A stretch of DNA of 64,000 bases from Mycocentrospora acerina. Taxonomy: Eukaryota > Ascomycota > Dothideomycetes > Pleosporales. The DNA is taken from positions 682,001 to 746,000 of the forward strand of contig JAKUHH010000395.1 of NCBI GenBank assembly GCA_022701365.1, in the 5' to 3' direction. This document shows positions 11,830-23,205 of the stretch, piece after piece (position 1 is the first letter of the stretch; each line of letters starts with the position of its first letter). A model generated the notes under the pieces. That model was given only the letters and a program-made list of their open reading frames with translations, was not told where the DNA came from and did not search any database. Position numbers and translations under genes: made by a program.

Positions 11830-13976
11830 TGTGAAAGGGGTATGATGGTCGCGGCGATTGGACAAGTAAATGGAAGTTGAGTGGTAGAAGTGTTTGCGGA
11901 GAGTGGAGAGCAGGACCGCACTATTTTATCAGTCACGACGTTGACGACGGCGGGAAGCAGCGAGTCGTCTTGTGCCAGGGTGTGTGCAAGAGGTACGTAG
12001 GAGTTTGTGATGGGCGTACGAGGCGTGGGGGCGTTGATCAGTGTAGGTGAAGTATGCAGAGGGAGGCGTGTCGTTTTGTAGGCCAAGCTATGGCATAGTG
12101 GCTAAGCGTAATTGAGATGCGGTATACACAGCCAAGACTAGTAGGGGTCTCGATCAGTAGCTCGGCCTCGATAGGGCTGAACGGTTAGTTGGTAGCAAAG
12201 TCAACAACAAAGGCCTCGACGAGTCAGGCAGTCTGGCCTATCAGTCCAGCAGGAAACATGGGCAGACCCACCCGCTGAGCGATTCAGAAGCACACTACGC
12301 TGCCGTCATCGGCCCAATCATCCAAACTTACATGCCACACCCCGTCACAGGCATGGCCAAATTTCATGGCTGTAGTGTCGCGGATACTGCATTCACGGTC
12401 CAGACCAGGGTATGCATGCAAGTGTTCCGAGAGACCCAGGGCTGGGCGCCACCAGGCGAGACTCCAACGCCGCGGTGGCTGCAGCAAACTGACGACCAGA
12501 CGACCGCGCCCACCGCATGCAGTGATGCAGAGGCAGATGCAGCTGGGGCGGGAGCTGGAGCTGGAGCTGATGGTAGGATAAGCGCCGCTCCCTCAAGACA
12601 CGCAGTACGCGGCTGAATCAAATGAGCATGAGGAACACGGCTACTGGGTGTGCTCGACGCATTGATTTGCTTTTCGCATGAATGGCTCTCTTGGACGCGT
12701 GACGGTCGGCGAAAAGCAAGCGCCGTGCTCCGCGATGGCCATGGTCGTGGAGCAGATGATGGATGATGGATGATGGATGATGGGTGGGGCGGGAGGATCC
12801 CGTTGTGTGGGGAGGCTGCGCGCTGGGTCTGCAACAGATGCTGTTGCACCACCAACGAACCGACGTCCAGCGGTGCGATTGTGCGCGAGAGAGAGGCCGC
12901 TCTGGGCCGGGCCAAATCATTTGCAGGAACAACGCGCCCATGGGCTCATTGTTCCAGGTGTGCGCCGGGTGCTCGATGCTTCCAGACGGCGGCCAAAGCA
13001 TGTGCACGGCGAGGAACACGGCTGCATGCCTGCGTCCTGTTGAGAAATTTGCGTCTTGACTCTGGAGTACATGCCAGCAGACGGCAGCAAGTGCCAGCAA
13101 ATGCAATTTCTCGCGCCGACGCGTGGCAACTATGCAACCATGGCTGCTCTACGAATGGCATTGGCCCATGGCTTGAAAAGACAGAAACGTCTGGGCTTGG
13201 CCTAGTGAAGACGGAAGACATGGCCCCGTCTCGTCTCGTCTCTCTCGCCTCGTGTCGTCGGATGCGAGCCCAGAGACTGCATGGTTGCTGGGTACCTAGA
13301 TGTGCATGGTTCCTAGGTACCTGGTTGTTCATGGTGTCTAGTTGTTCATGGTACCTAATTACTCATGGTACCTAATTGTTCATGGTATCTGATTATACAT
13401 GGCACCTGGTTATACATGGCACCTGGTTATACATGGCACCTGGCTATACATGGCACCTGGCTATACATGGCACCTACAACGGCTCTCTCCAACGAGATGC
13501 ACAGCCTGTGCAAGGGCAGTGGTTGGGCCGCGCAATGGGCCGGAAACAAGAAGCCATGCCTACCGTGAGACTGGTGTAGAGACGGGCGGAGGGGTTGAGC
13601 GTGGCAGAGTCCATGCCACCAGTCTCAGCAGCCACGGCCATGTTTTGCCGTCGTGTTGAGCCAACACAACGGGCAGTGGCAGCGACAGCAATAGCGACAG
13701 CGACCATGGCCATGGCTAGCGACCGGGGTGGCTGCCGCAGAGGCCCCACACTATGTTGACGTACGTCGTGACGGCGAGGCGGCTCTGCAACAACAAACCC
13801 CGTTGCCCGCCCGCACACCCGCAAACAGACTGTCCATTGTCCAGTGCCCATTGTCCATTGCAGCCGCCGAGACCAGCGGCCGTTGATGCACGCGACACTG
13901 TCTCTCTCCCCAAGTGCCGCCGCCCTCTCGCCGTCCCCCCACCGCCGCCCCCCGAGCAGCCCCGCAGCATCCAGCC
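11830..13976. other. Intergenic region with minisatellite
   Basis: Divergent spacer between the BTB gene and DOA1. Overlapping ORFs in most frames reflect high GC, and none has a recognisable domain. It includes a GATG repeat near 12755-12785, a GGAGCT tract near 12550, and the 17-bp minisatellite at 13305-13475. Confidence 0.65.
13305..13475. repeat. 17-bp tandem minisatellite, about ten copies
   Basis: Units of the type CATGGCACCTGGTTATA repeat head to tail. The 3' four copies are nearly identical, and copies diverge steadily toward the 5' side (CATGGTACCTAATTGTT, CATGGTGTCTAGTTGTT). The period is exactly 17, so all three forward frames stay open by repetition rather than because the array is coding. 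Confidence 0.92.
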
Positions 13977-16453
13977 ATGGGCGACTTTAAGCTGTCGGCC
14001 ACTCTGCGCGGCCACGAAGACAATGTATGCTGCCCCGTCTTGTTTTGCTCTTCTATTCTGTTCTGTTCTGTTCTGCCCTGTCATGACCTGCCCTGCCCTG
14101 TCCCCCCAAGCTCACCCACACCACTCACTCACCCCCAAGCTCACTCACCCACCCAATCACTCACACCCCCCACTCACACCCCCTCCAGGTCCGCAGCGTA
14201 GCATTCCCCTCGCCCACCACGCTCATCTCGGGTGCGCGCGACTCAACGGTCCGCCTGTGGACGCGACAGTCGACGACCCCGCCCGCGTACGACAGCACCA
14301 TCAAGACGCACGGCCAGGGCTTCGTCAACGCCGTTACCCTCATCCAGCCCTCGGCTGCGTACCCCGAAGGCCTCGTCGTCTCCAGCGGCCACGACCAGAT
14401 CATCGACGTGCGCCAGCCCACCAAGAGCCTCGAAGACAATGCCGAGGCGCTGCTCATAGGCCACGGCCACAACGTGTGCACCCTCGATGTCAGCCAGGAT
14501 GGACGCTACCTAGTCAGCGGCAGCTGGGACGCTGAGGCTCGCATATGGGAGGTCGGCAAGTGGGGCCAGTCCACCGTCCTGAAGGGGCACGAAGCCGCCG
14601 TCTGGGCAGTGCTGGCATACGACAGCAACACCGTCATAACGGGCTCTGCAGACAAGAAGATCCGCGTCTACCGCACCACCGGACAGCTCGTCCACACAAT
14701 ACAAGCCCCCGACATTGTGCGCGCACTGTGTCGACTACCTGCAAACCACCCCTCTGGCGCCCATTTCGCCTCCGCCGGCAACGATGCAGTCATCCGACTA
14801 TGGACCACCAACGGTCGACAAATCGCTGAACTCCACGGCCACGAGAACTTTGTCTACTCCCTCGCACTCCTCCCCAACGGCGGACTGGTGAGTGGAGGCG
14901 AAGACAGGACATTGCGCGTATGGGAGAACAACCTGTGCGTACAAACAATAACACACCCTGCCCTCTCCGTCTGGACCGTTGCTGTGTGCCCCGAAAATGG
15001 CGACATTGCATCGGGAACCAGCGATAATCTCATCCGCATCTTTACTCGCGACCAAGAGCGATATGCTGCCCCCGCAGCCATTGAGCAATTTAACGACGAT
15101 GTCAAGGGATCGTCGATACCGCAGCAGGCCATGCCAGAGATCAACAAGGAGAAATTGCCCGGTCCTGGGTTCTTGACGCAAAAGTCTGGCACCAAAGAAG
15201 GCCAGGTCCAGATGATATTGGAGGCGAATGGCAATGTCGACGCATATTCATGGTCCACAGCAGCCAGCCAGTGGGTCAAAGTGGGCACTGTAGTCGACTC
15301 GGCTGGAAGCGGCGGTCGAAAAGTCTCATTCAAGGGGAAAGAATACGACTATGTATTCGATGTCGATATCGAGGATGGCAAACCGCCGCTCAAGCTGCCG
15401 TACAACCTTAACCAGAACCACTACGAAGCCGCGCGCAAGTTTATCGAAGATAACGAGCTACCGCTCTCCTACCTAGATGAGGTTGCAAACTTTATTGTGC
15501 AAAACACGCAGGGTGCAACCTTGGGTCAAGGGAGTACTCAGGGAGCCGACCCCTGGGGCACAGACTCGCGATATCGCCCTGGCGATGGCGACCAGGTTTC
15601 ATCACATCAGCAACCGACCCCTGCACCACCAGCCGCACGACTTCTTCCACAAAAGGACTACCTTCCCATTGCCACTGGTAACCATAAAGTCATTTTCAAG
15701 AAGCTCCAAGAATTCAACCAGGCCTTGGTAGACAACGGACAGAAGGGCATTTCATTGAACCCCTCAGATATCGAGCAGCTAAGCACAACTGTCTCTGCCC
15801 TAGAGAAGGGCAACGGCAAGGGTGTGGACGTGACTGGTGTTGACCTGCTTATCAAGGCAGGAACTCAGTGGCCAGCAGACAAGCGCCTACCCGCCCTTGA
15901 TCTCCTTCGTCTCGTTCTTGTCTTTGATGGGCCAGCAACGTATCTGGTGTCGCCTGAGCAAAATCTGCTCTCTGCTCTTGCAGAGTCTGGGGTATTCGCT
16001 GACTCGTCTCCCCCCAACAACACCATGATGGCTATTCGATGTCTCAGCAATCTGCTACAAACCGACAAAGGCCGTCTGCTTGCCAGCACAGAGTTTGATC
16101 AGATTCACCCTCTAGTGGCACCTTTTATCAAGTCTTCGAACCGTAACCTGATTATCGCGCTGACTACCTTGTACATCAACTACTCGGTCCTGCTCATATC
16201 GGAGAGCAATGCAGATCGGGCACTGTCGCTACTAGACGATCTTTCCAAGATCCTCACAACCGCGACTGACTCTGAGGCTGTATATCGTGCACTTGTGGCC
16301 ACAGGCACATTACTGTGTCTTGGTCCAGACTTTTGCGAGGCCGGAAGGGACATTTTACAGCTGGGTGACGCAGTCAAGATTGCGGAAGAGAGGATCAAAG
16401 AACCCCGAATCAAGACTGTAATTGCAGAGATTCGAGAGAAGCTGCAAGGGTGA
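13977..16453 (+). CDS. DOA1: DOA1/UFD3 (PLAA) family ubiquitin-Cdc48 cofactor
   Basis: Two exons: 13977-14024 and 14189-16453 (intron 164 nt, CA-rich), giving 770 aa. The N-terminus MGDFKLSATLRGHEDN joins VRSVAFPSPTTLISGARD to complete the first WD40 blade. About seven WD repeats follow to residue ~300 (ends such as STVRLWTRQ, KKIRVYRTT, NLIRIFTRD). A PFU ubiquitin-binding domain occupies about 370-465, including YDYVFDVDIEDGKPPLKLPYN. A PUL armadillo domain (about 500-770), which binds the Cdc48/p97 C-terminus, starts near LPQKDYLPIATGNHKVIFKKL. Order, spacing and length match yeast Doa1 (715 aa). The role in this family is ubiquitin homeostasis, ribophagy and mitochondrial quality control. 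Assignment is secure. Confidence 0.95.
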
Positions 16454-17827
16454 GCATGAAGGCGTGTCGGCCTGGCATCATCACATAGACATGACGGCAA
16501 CTCTGTAGGATAAGGTCATGTTTGTCCTGTCTTTCCTTTGACGACCCAGTAGCGTGGCATGGTATGATATGGTCCCCCATCACTGACATAGACGTGAGTA
16601 GATGGACATCATATAACGAGCAGCGATGACAATCACAACACTATCATATAGAAAATAAGATACATCCTCATACCATAATCTCTTCACCTAAAGCATCATA
16701 ACCCCCTTCCTTGTGAGTCGTGATAGCACGTCACCTCCACCATGCGACTCGTACTCGTGCCATGACGCAGGGTCTTATGTAGATCGATCGCATTTACTGT
16801 CAAGGTTTGTGGAATTAACGTTTCGTGATTCAAGTCGGCGGATCGGCGAGTGGAAGGGCCGACCTGGAACAAACGTGGTGTGCCAAGAAGGGGGGCGGGG
16901 GCTGGGAGATGGGATGAGATGAGATGAATACGAAGACGAGAGTGAGAAGGACGGGGGCAGGACAGAGAAGAAGAAGGAGGAGCATATGAAGAGGTCAAAC
17001 ACATTGTAGAGAAAAATCAATGGAGAAGATTGGACATGTAGAAATACAAAAGGTACTTGATAGGTACAAGATTTGCATGGAAAATGAACGCGATAGATTA
17101 TAATACAAAACATAACACTAGCTTCAACCCAGTAAACTACAATCCCCTAGATTCTTCTTCCCCATTAGGACAAGCTCCTCATCCCGTCGGAAACCAATCC
17201 ATCCATCAACAAAAACACATACCAGCCTCCTCCTCTAGATACCAAACGTCTCCTCCCCCTACAATGCGTACAGAAGCATACACTTGCAATCAACCTGCCA
17301 CCTTCTCTACCATGAAAAAAAATTACCGCCAGCTTTTATTTTGGCGTGTGCGTCTCAAAAAAAAACGCCCTCGTCTCGTGACGTTCTTCCCGATCGAGGA
17401 AGCTGAGATCGCTGACGTCAAGACTAAAGGACGACATGATGGGGGACGGGTAATGCAGACATCATTACTATTTGCGCAATCGGAGTTTTTGGGGGTATGG
17501 GGAAAAAAGGAATATGTAGATGGGGTTGGGAAAGAGGGGGGAGGATTACTTGTACTTTAGATATCCCTTCTTGCTGTCTTGGGGGTCTCGATTGTTTGTG
17601 TTGACTTTGTGATCTCAATATTATACTATAAAATATTTTATTTATTATTTTTACTATTCTACTGGATAGATTAGGATAGGAGAGGATAGGATTGGATTAG
17701 GAAATTATTAAAAAAGACATTGAGACGATACAAACCCGGGAATACTCTCAGAACCTGCCTGCTCGAAGAACCATCGAGCAGAAAGCAAAGATTGAATAAT
17801 ACATCTACGCAAAAGAAAAGAAAAAAG
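16454..17827. other. Intergenic region, no gene seen
   Basis: 1.4 kb between two + strand genes. A 167-aa ORF at 17057-17560 has mixed low-complexity sequence and no domain, and I do not accept it. AT-rich runs near 17620-17700 precede the next gene. Confidence 0.6.
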
Positions 17828-18447
17828 ATGTCGGGAAAGAACCAGCAAGGCAAGATTGACGTGACGGAGAAGAATGGTAAGTACTTCTTCCCCTCCCCCC
17901 CCCCTCCTCTTTTTTTTCCATCCGTACAATATGGACACCGATACAAGAGTGTTTGTTCAATTCTGCGAGTGTGTATACATATATACATACATACACAAAT
18001 GCTTACCCTCGCACAGTCTTCTCCAAACCCCTCAGCCAACACACGTCGTCGCGCTCCCAGCCCGCCTACATCCAAGACACGTCTCTCAAATCCGGACAAT
18101 GCAGCGAAGACTCCCCCATTGCCGCGACCCTCACGGCCGGCTTCCTCGACTTCGCCGCCTCGCGCGGCGTCGATCTGCGCATCCAGGGCGTCGATGCCGG
18201 CCAGCGGTGGTGCATTGGCGCAAATAGGTGGAAGCAGGCTCTTGATAGTGGCATCAAGGATGTGCCGAGGATGAAGCTGGAGAGCACGCATATTGGCGCG
18301 TTGAGAGTGGTGGATTTGGAGACGCTGAAGAAGTATGCGGCTGAGCCGGATGTGCAGAGGAAGACTATTAGGACTAGGGAGGAGGGGGGTGGAGAGAGGT
18401 GGGTTAGGGAGAGTGGGGAGATTGGCGGGAAGGAGGCAAGGGCTTAG
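17828..18447 (+). CDS. DUF2237-like protein, 159 aa
   Basis: Two exons: 17828-17876 and 18017-18447, split by a 140-nt intron containing poly-C/poly-T and ATAC repeats. The joint gives EKNVFSKPLSQH, resembling the N-V-x-G-x-P-L start of DUF2237 proteins. Further matches are GFLDFAASRGVDL, then RWCIGANRWKQAL, then LESTHIGALRVVDLETLKKY, the family's usual C-terminal helix. The cysteine-rich CCNTGPED segment of many members is reduced to GQCSEDS here, so this is a divergent copy. The tail after about residue 125 is charged and glycine-rich. The biochemical function of the family is not established. Confidence 0.72.
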
Positions 18448-19179
18448 GGACCAAGGGGTTTGGGAGGGCGGATTTGTGGAGAGGGGAGGGGACGGGGAAT
18501 TGTGAAGATTGTGTTGTTGTTATTTCTATTTTTTGATTGTAGAGAGGATGTGCTGCTGTTTGGGGCATTTGGGGATTATCATTGTTTGAGAGAGGATGGG
18601 TTGGGGAAATTGAATTGTACATTTCTGGTAGTTTTGGATCAACTTCCGGCTTGTGCTTCTCTTCAAAGAATAAATGCTATCTGTTTATGCTGTTTTTGTG
18701 TTTACATGGCTCTTCACCGTTGGGGGTTGGGGCAGCATGCTTAAAAATTGCTCACCGGATGAATAGCGCTGGAGGAAGAGAGAAGCGCACTGGAAAAGCG
18801 ATAAGAGGTGTGAAGACTAAGCAAAGATTTGAAGAGAAATTACTTGTGGTTTGAGTCAGTGTTTCCAATCAGAGAGGATTTATTTAGTTTTTGTGCTTGG
18901 CTCCTGACGACAGGATAATTTGGCATGTTTTAATTCAACGTCAATTAGATTTGTCGTTGTCGAAGAAGTGGCAGCCATAAAAGAAAAGTGGATGAAAAAC
19001 ACTTGAAGCAATGAATGAACATGGATATCATTAATCTATCAAAACACAACTAAGACATTATTGATCATGATCGTGGAGGGGTCGTGAAATTTCATACTCT
19101 GAAACAGGTCATGAAGATGCACCGCTTTAAGAAGGAGGGCTGGTGGGCTCAGGGACACCTTTGGAAAAGTCAGCTTCTG
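18448..19179. other. Intergenic region, no gene seen
   Basis: Convergent spacer before the zincophore gene. The alternative third exon of that gene (19127-19176) would lie here; otherwise nothing is recognisable. Confidence 0.55.
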
Positions 19180-20216
19180 TCAAAAGAAAAAGGTAGAGTC
19201 GATAGACTTACCAGGAGGGCAGTGCCAGTGGTCGTTGTGGGGCGTGCAAGCCTCGGCAACAGCAGAGGTGGCAGCGGCAGCGGCAGAACTGGCGACAGAG
19301 GCAATGGAGCTGGCAGCAGAGCTAACAACCGCGATGGCCGAGCTGGGCGTAGATGTGCCAGACGCAGAAGCAGTTGCGGATGCCGTTGCTGAAGGGGTGA
19401 CGGTAACGGTGAAGCGGCCAGGGCAACCCTCTCCAGGGATAGCAATGTCGTGGGCGTAAACCTCGAGAGCAAAATATTGCAGGCTATCACTGTTCCTGGC
19501 AGCGTATGTCGAGTTCTCCTGGGCAAGCTCGAGAGCACCGGGGTAAGTGTGCTCGCCGTAGTGTTCTACAACACCCTCACCTACGCTGGGAACGTGGAGG
19601 AGACGATGGAGGAGATCGGAAGCCCAGTAGAAGTTGGTGGCACCAGTCGCAACGGTGTAGCCGTGCATGCACATGCCTTCAAGAGGACGGCGAAGATCGT
19701 AGGAACGGTCGCAGATGACAGTTTCAGAAGTTGCGTTGGATCCACGCCAGTGGCCAGCCCAGCCTGTATAAAGTCAGTCACTTTGTACGTCTAGGGAAGT
19801 AGGAATGTATACATACCCTGAATGTTGCAGTTACCATCAGGATTGTCACAACGGAAAAGGACATTAGCCTTGTCGCCATCGACAATCTTGGTGTACCAGC
19901 CAATGGCCTCACCGGTCGCCGCTTCACCAAAGTACTTCTGGTAGATCTCTGAAGAGTTACCCCAGCGGAGAATGTGGTCGCGAGCCTGGCGACAGATTGT
20001 GACAGCCTCGTTCAGCCCCTTCCTGATATATGCGTTCTGGGTAGCATTACAGGACCTGTGGATGGTGTATTCGTTGACAGCTCCAGCGTTCCAGGCCGAA
20101 GCGGCAGGAGCTGCAGCAATCTCGGTGACAGTGACTGTTGCTTGACGAGGAGCGAGAGGACTTGCAAAGGCAGCAGAAGCCCCAAGAAGCAGAAGAGTAG
20201 AGATACGAGCAACCAT
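19180..20216 (-). CDS. aspf2: Asp f 2 / Pra1-type secreted zincophore
   Basis: Exons 19817-20216 and 19180-19763, intron 53 nt, 327 aa as modelled. It has a signal peptide (MVARISTLLLLGASAAFASP, then Q/T linker). Strong family motifs are SCNATQNAYIRKGLNEAV, ILRWGNSSEIYQKYFG, GDKANVLFRCDNPDGNC, HWRGSNATSETVICDRSY and ASDLLHRLLHVPSVGEG. A Ser/Ala/Thr-rich linker leads to the His/Cys tail CTPHNDHWHC, corresponding to the zinc-binding tail of Asp f 2 and Pra1. The family binds extracellular zinc and delivers it to the ZrfC/Zrt1 transporter encoded divergently next door. A TATA element lies at 20323-20332 on this strand. The 3' end is uncertain: reading through stops at 19180, whereas a 35-nt GTAAGT...TTGACAG intron (19177-19211) would instead give a tail ending at 19127. 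Confidence 0.93.
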
Positions 20217-20322
20217 TTTTGCAGGATTGGAAGTCTGGGACTTGACTTGTGGAGATTATGTGAACTGCTGTTCAATGAGGCGTCCGGGTTGCTGGATACA
20301 GTTTCCTGCAGATGGCGTGTAG

Positions 20323-20332
20323 CCTTTTTATA
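20323..20332 (-). promoter_or_regulatory. TATA box of the zincophore gene
   Basis: TATAAAAAGG on the - strand, about 107-116 bp upstream of the ATG at 20216. The identical decamer stands upstream of the secreted repeat protein (28359-28368). Confidence 0.7.
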
Positions 20333-21132
20333 CAAAATGCAAGAGCCTCCTCCTACCCTTGGCCACTTTTCTTCTCGGTACTCGTCCACCGAAGTCGCCT
20401 TATTTTTTTTCCATGCCAAGTATGGAGGCAGAGCGCCTCATGCCGCAAGTTCAGACCAGTTTGTCGAGTCCAACTGTAAGCTAGGCCGACGTAACAGCGA
20501 TCGATTCTCTTGGCTCACGCACATTTCACGCGTTGAGCTCGGAAGATTCAGTACTTTAGGCCTCGAAGTGGGTTTTCTCCGCTCTTTTCCGCAAGAGGCT
20601 CCATTTGGGTACTGCCTCGAGCACCTTGATGGTTCTTCAACGGTAAAAGAATTTTGCCTCTAAGAGATGAGGCGTCGGTAAAGATACCTGAGTTTGTGCA
20701 AGTCGGTGGCCTGGTTGCAGGAGAATGCAAATTTATGCAGTACCTTCACATAAAACGTGTCATAATGAATAATGTGAGGTTATATCATATCGAAATCTTG
20801 TCACGTATGGAGATCTTCGCGTGGGGAACATCTGTAGCACAGTGAGATACTACAATACTCATCTCGACATGGACAATAATCGATTCACTTAAGAAGCCTC
20901 GGCCCATACGAAATTAACAATGCATATATCGGCATCCTCCACGTCTTGCCGGTGCTGGAGTATGACGGACAAGCTTGTCCCCCACACGCCATGTTACCTT
21001 CTCCTTCACGCCAAGCGTAATTCCCTTGGCATCTGGTCACCTTCTAGGTTTAGAAGCCGCTGACGCTAGCTGTTGATATTCTCAACCCTTGATTTGACGA
21101 TCGAGTGAAAGAGTGGGCGGAGTGGAATATGT

Positions 21133-21140
21133 GCCAAGGT
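21133..21140 (+). promoter_or_regulatory. Overlapping PacC-type and ZafA-type site
   Basis: GCCAAGGT combines GCCAAG (PacC core) with CAAGGT (zinc-response core). A further CAAGGT is at 21152-21157 and GCCAAG at 21165-21170, so three elements fall within 40 bp, 190-230 bp upstream of the transporter start. Confidence 0.65.
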
Positions 21141-21360
21141 CAAGCGGACAACAAGGTACTCCACGCCAAGCAAGGACCACCTTTGACTGCGAAAAGAGAA
21201 TTCTGCAGAATGGCGGTGATGTTCATGGCGGTACTTTATTGTCCCTCGACTGGTGGCGGGAGGATTTGGCGTATATTTCTCGGCTGATATATCAAGCTGT
21301 TGTGCTGGTTTGATCTCGACAGCTTTCACCCCCAACTCGTTCATTTGTCAATTCATAACC

Positions 21361-23075
21361 ATGGCTCCGTCTGTGCGTTCAGCAGCTTTGACCGCTGTTT
21401 TGATCTTTGCTAGCTCTATTGCTGCGCAAGTTGTGACTGTTACAGCTCCGATTCCAGGGTCGACTTCGACAGCCGTAACATCTTCGACGGCAGCAATAGC
21501 AGCAACAACAGGAGGAGCAACAAGTGCAGCACAGACTGTGACTGTGACCATCACAACCGCGCTCTCTGGCGTGTCGGCGAAACCAGCAATCACCGCTGTA
21601 TCCGATTGCCATGCTCATGGCACTGTCAAGTGCGTTTGTCGAACTATGGATCTCTCATATAAGCGCCAGTGCTAACAGATGGCAGCTGGTGTATGGCTGG
21701 CACCGAAGAATACCAAGTTTCTGGGCCGACCAGAACCGAAGAATTCCAAGCACAGTATACTGACTGCCATACGCATGGTACTGACACGTTAGTATCTGCG
21801 CAACATCTCCTTTACACAAAGCTAACGTTGTGCAAGATTCTGCGTGGATGACGCCGGGGAAGACGTCGAAATCCTTACCGATGCTGAGAGTTCTGAAGAA
21901 ACAGTAACAGAAGACCCAGCTGAATCCGAAGAGCATTGCCATTTCCACGCTGGTGTCGAGTGAGTAGTTCTAATCAGCAGTTTTCTTGATTGATGGCTTT
22001 CTAACACTAACCAGGCATTGTACTGGCGGTAACGAGAGTGAGGAACTGAATTGCGATGCGACAGACCGTGACTACAACATTCCGCTGCGGGTTGGTCTTC
22101 TTTTTGTCATCCTCGTCACAAGCGCCATTGGGGTTTTTACCCCTATCATCACCACGCGCTTCAATATTCTGTCCCAAGATAACATCATCTTCGTCATCTT
22201 GAAACAGTTTGGAACAGGCATCGTTCTCTCGACCGCTTTTATCCATCTTTTCACTCATGCAGAACTTATGTTTGGCAACGGTTGCCTGGGTGAATTGAAG
22301 TATGAGGGCACGACAGCAGCCATCTTCATGGCTGGGTTGTTTTTGTCATTTTTGATGGATTATCTCGGCGCAAGATTTGTTCAATGGCGTCAGAAGAAAA
22401 TTGTTAATAACGATTCAGAGAGCCGGCCTGTCGTGGACGCTAATAAATCCGAGACCTCAGCTTCGACTTCCCTGGAACACGAGATTGAACACAGCCATGG
22501 GCATAGCCACGGTGTGATGCGTGGCCCTTCGCCCATGGAAGAAAAAATAAATGTCTGGAACCTTGAGGCCGGTATCATATTCCACTCAATCCGTAAGTTG
22601 TACCTTGTTATGGTTTGTCGATCCGATATCTGATAAACAAACAGTTATCGGTATCACACTGGTAGTTGCTGGCGACACCTTCTTCGTCACTCTTTTCATC
22701 GTCATTCTCTTTCATCAGATGTTTGAAGGGATAGCTCTTGGGACCTGCATTGCTGAGCTCCCTACAGCCGCAGCGACTACACTTCAGAAGTGCCTTATGG
22801 CTGGTCTCTTTTCGCTCATCACACCCATCGGTATGGGTATTGGCATCGGTGTACTAAATCAGTTTAACGGCAATGACCCGTCTACTATAATAGCTATTGG
22901 AACACTTGATGCATTTTCTGCTGGAATTTTGGCGTGGGTGGGCATCGTGGAGATGTTGGCAAGGGACTGGTTGTCAGGACGATTGGCTAATGCGGGCTTG
23001 GTCAGGTCGATATGTGCGATGTTGGCACTGATCTCGGGAATGGTGCTCATGAGTGTTCTCGGAAAGTGGGCGTGA
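21361..23075 (+). CDS. zrfC: ZIP-family plasma-membrane zinc transporter, ZrfC/Zrt1-like
   Basis: Five exons: 21361-21629, 21686-21787, 21837-21959, 22015-22592 and 22645-23075, giving 500 aa. Introns are 56, 49, 55 and 52 nt. It has a signal-type N-terminus, a Thr/Ala-rich stretch, then an extracellular region with three zinc-binding motifs of identical spacing: CHAHGTVNWC, CHTHGTDTFC and CHFHAGVEHC. ZIP helices start at PLRVGLLFVILVTSAIGVF, and the TM3-TM4 loop carries HSHGHSH. The metal path motifs are STAFIHLFTHAE in TM4 and FHQMFEGIALGTCI in TM5. A long N-terminus is the feature that sets A. fumigatus ZrfC (about 533 aa, alkaline/zinc-limiting uptake) apart from ZrfA/B. The divergent partner is the zincophore, so the two likely act together at the cell surface under zinc starvation at neutral to alkaline pH. 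Confidence 0.95.
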
Positions 23076-23205
23076 GAGTTTTCTCTACTACGAGTATGTA
23101 TGACTGACGATTTGCGTGCATGATGGATATTATAAGATTAAAAATAGACTGAGATTTCCTTCGAGAATAATTATCATAGCAGATATCTCATCAGTTGGCT
23201 TGGAC

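Larger units (their letters stand above)
20217..21360. promoter_or_regulatory. Shared divergent promoter of zincophore and zinc transporter
   Basis: This 1,144-bp region separates the two start codons. By eye it contains seven GCCAAG/CTTGGC hexamers (the PacC core GCCARG): 20358, 20415, 20509, 21010, 21025, 21133 and 21165. It also has three CAAGGT/ACCTTG hexamers (the reported ZafA zinc-response core): 20623, 21135 and 21152. About 0.6 of each would be expected by chance in this length. At 21133-21140 the two motifs overlap as GCCAAGGT. A. fumigatus aspf2/zrfC is known to be controlled by zinc (ZafA) and pH (PacC) through its intergenic region. Function here is inferred from motif density and synteny. 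Confidence 0.8.

Noticed and set aside
12284..13660. Many overlapping ORFs in all frames
   Set aside because: GC-rich sequence and a 17-bp minisatellite keep frames open; none shows a domain or consistent splicing.
17057..17560. 167-aa ORF upstream of the DUF2237-like gene
   Set aside because: Mixed polar and lysine-rich sequence without domain or splice partner.
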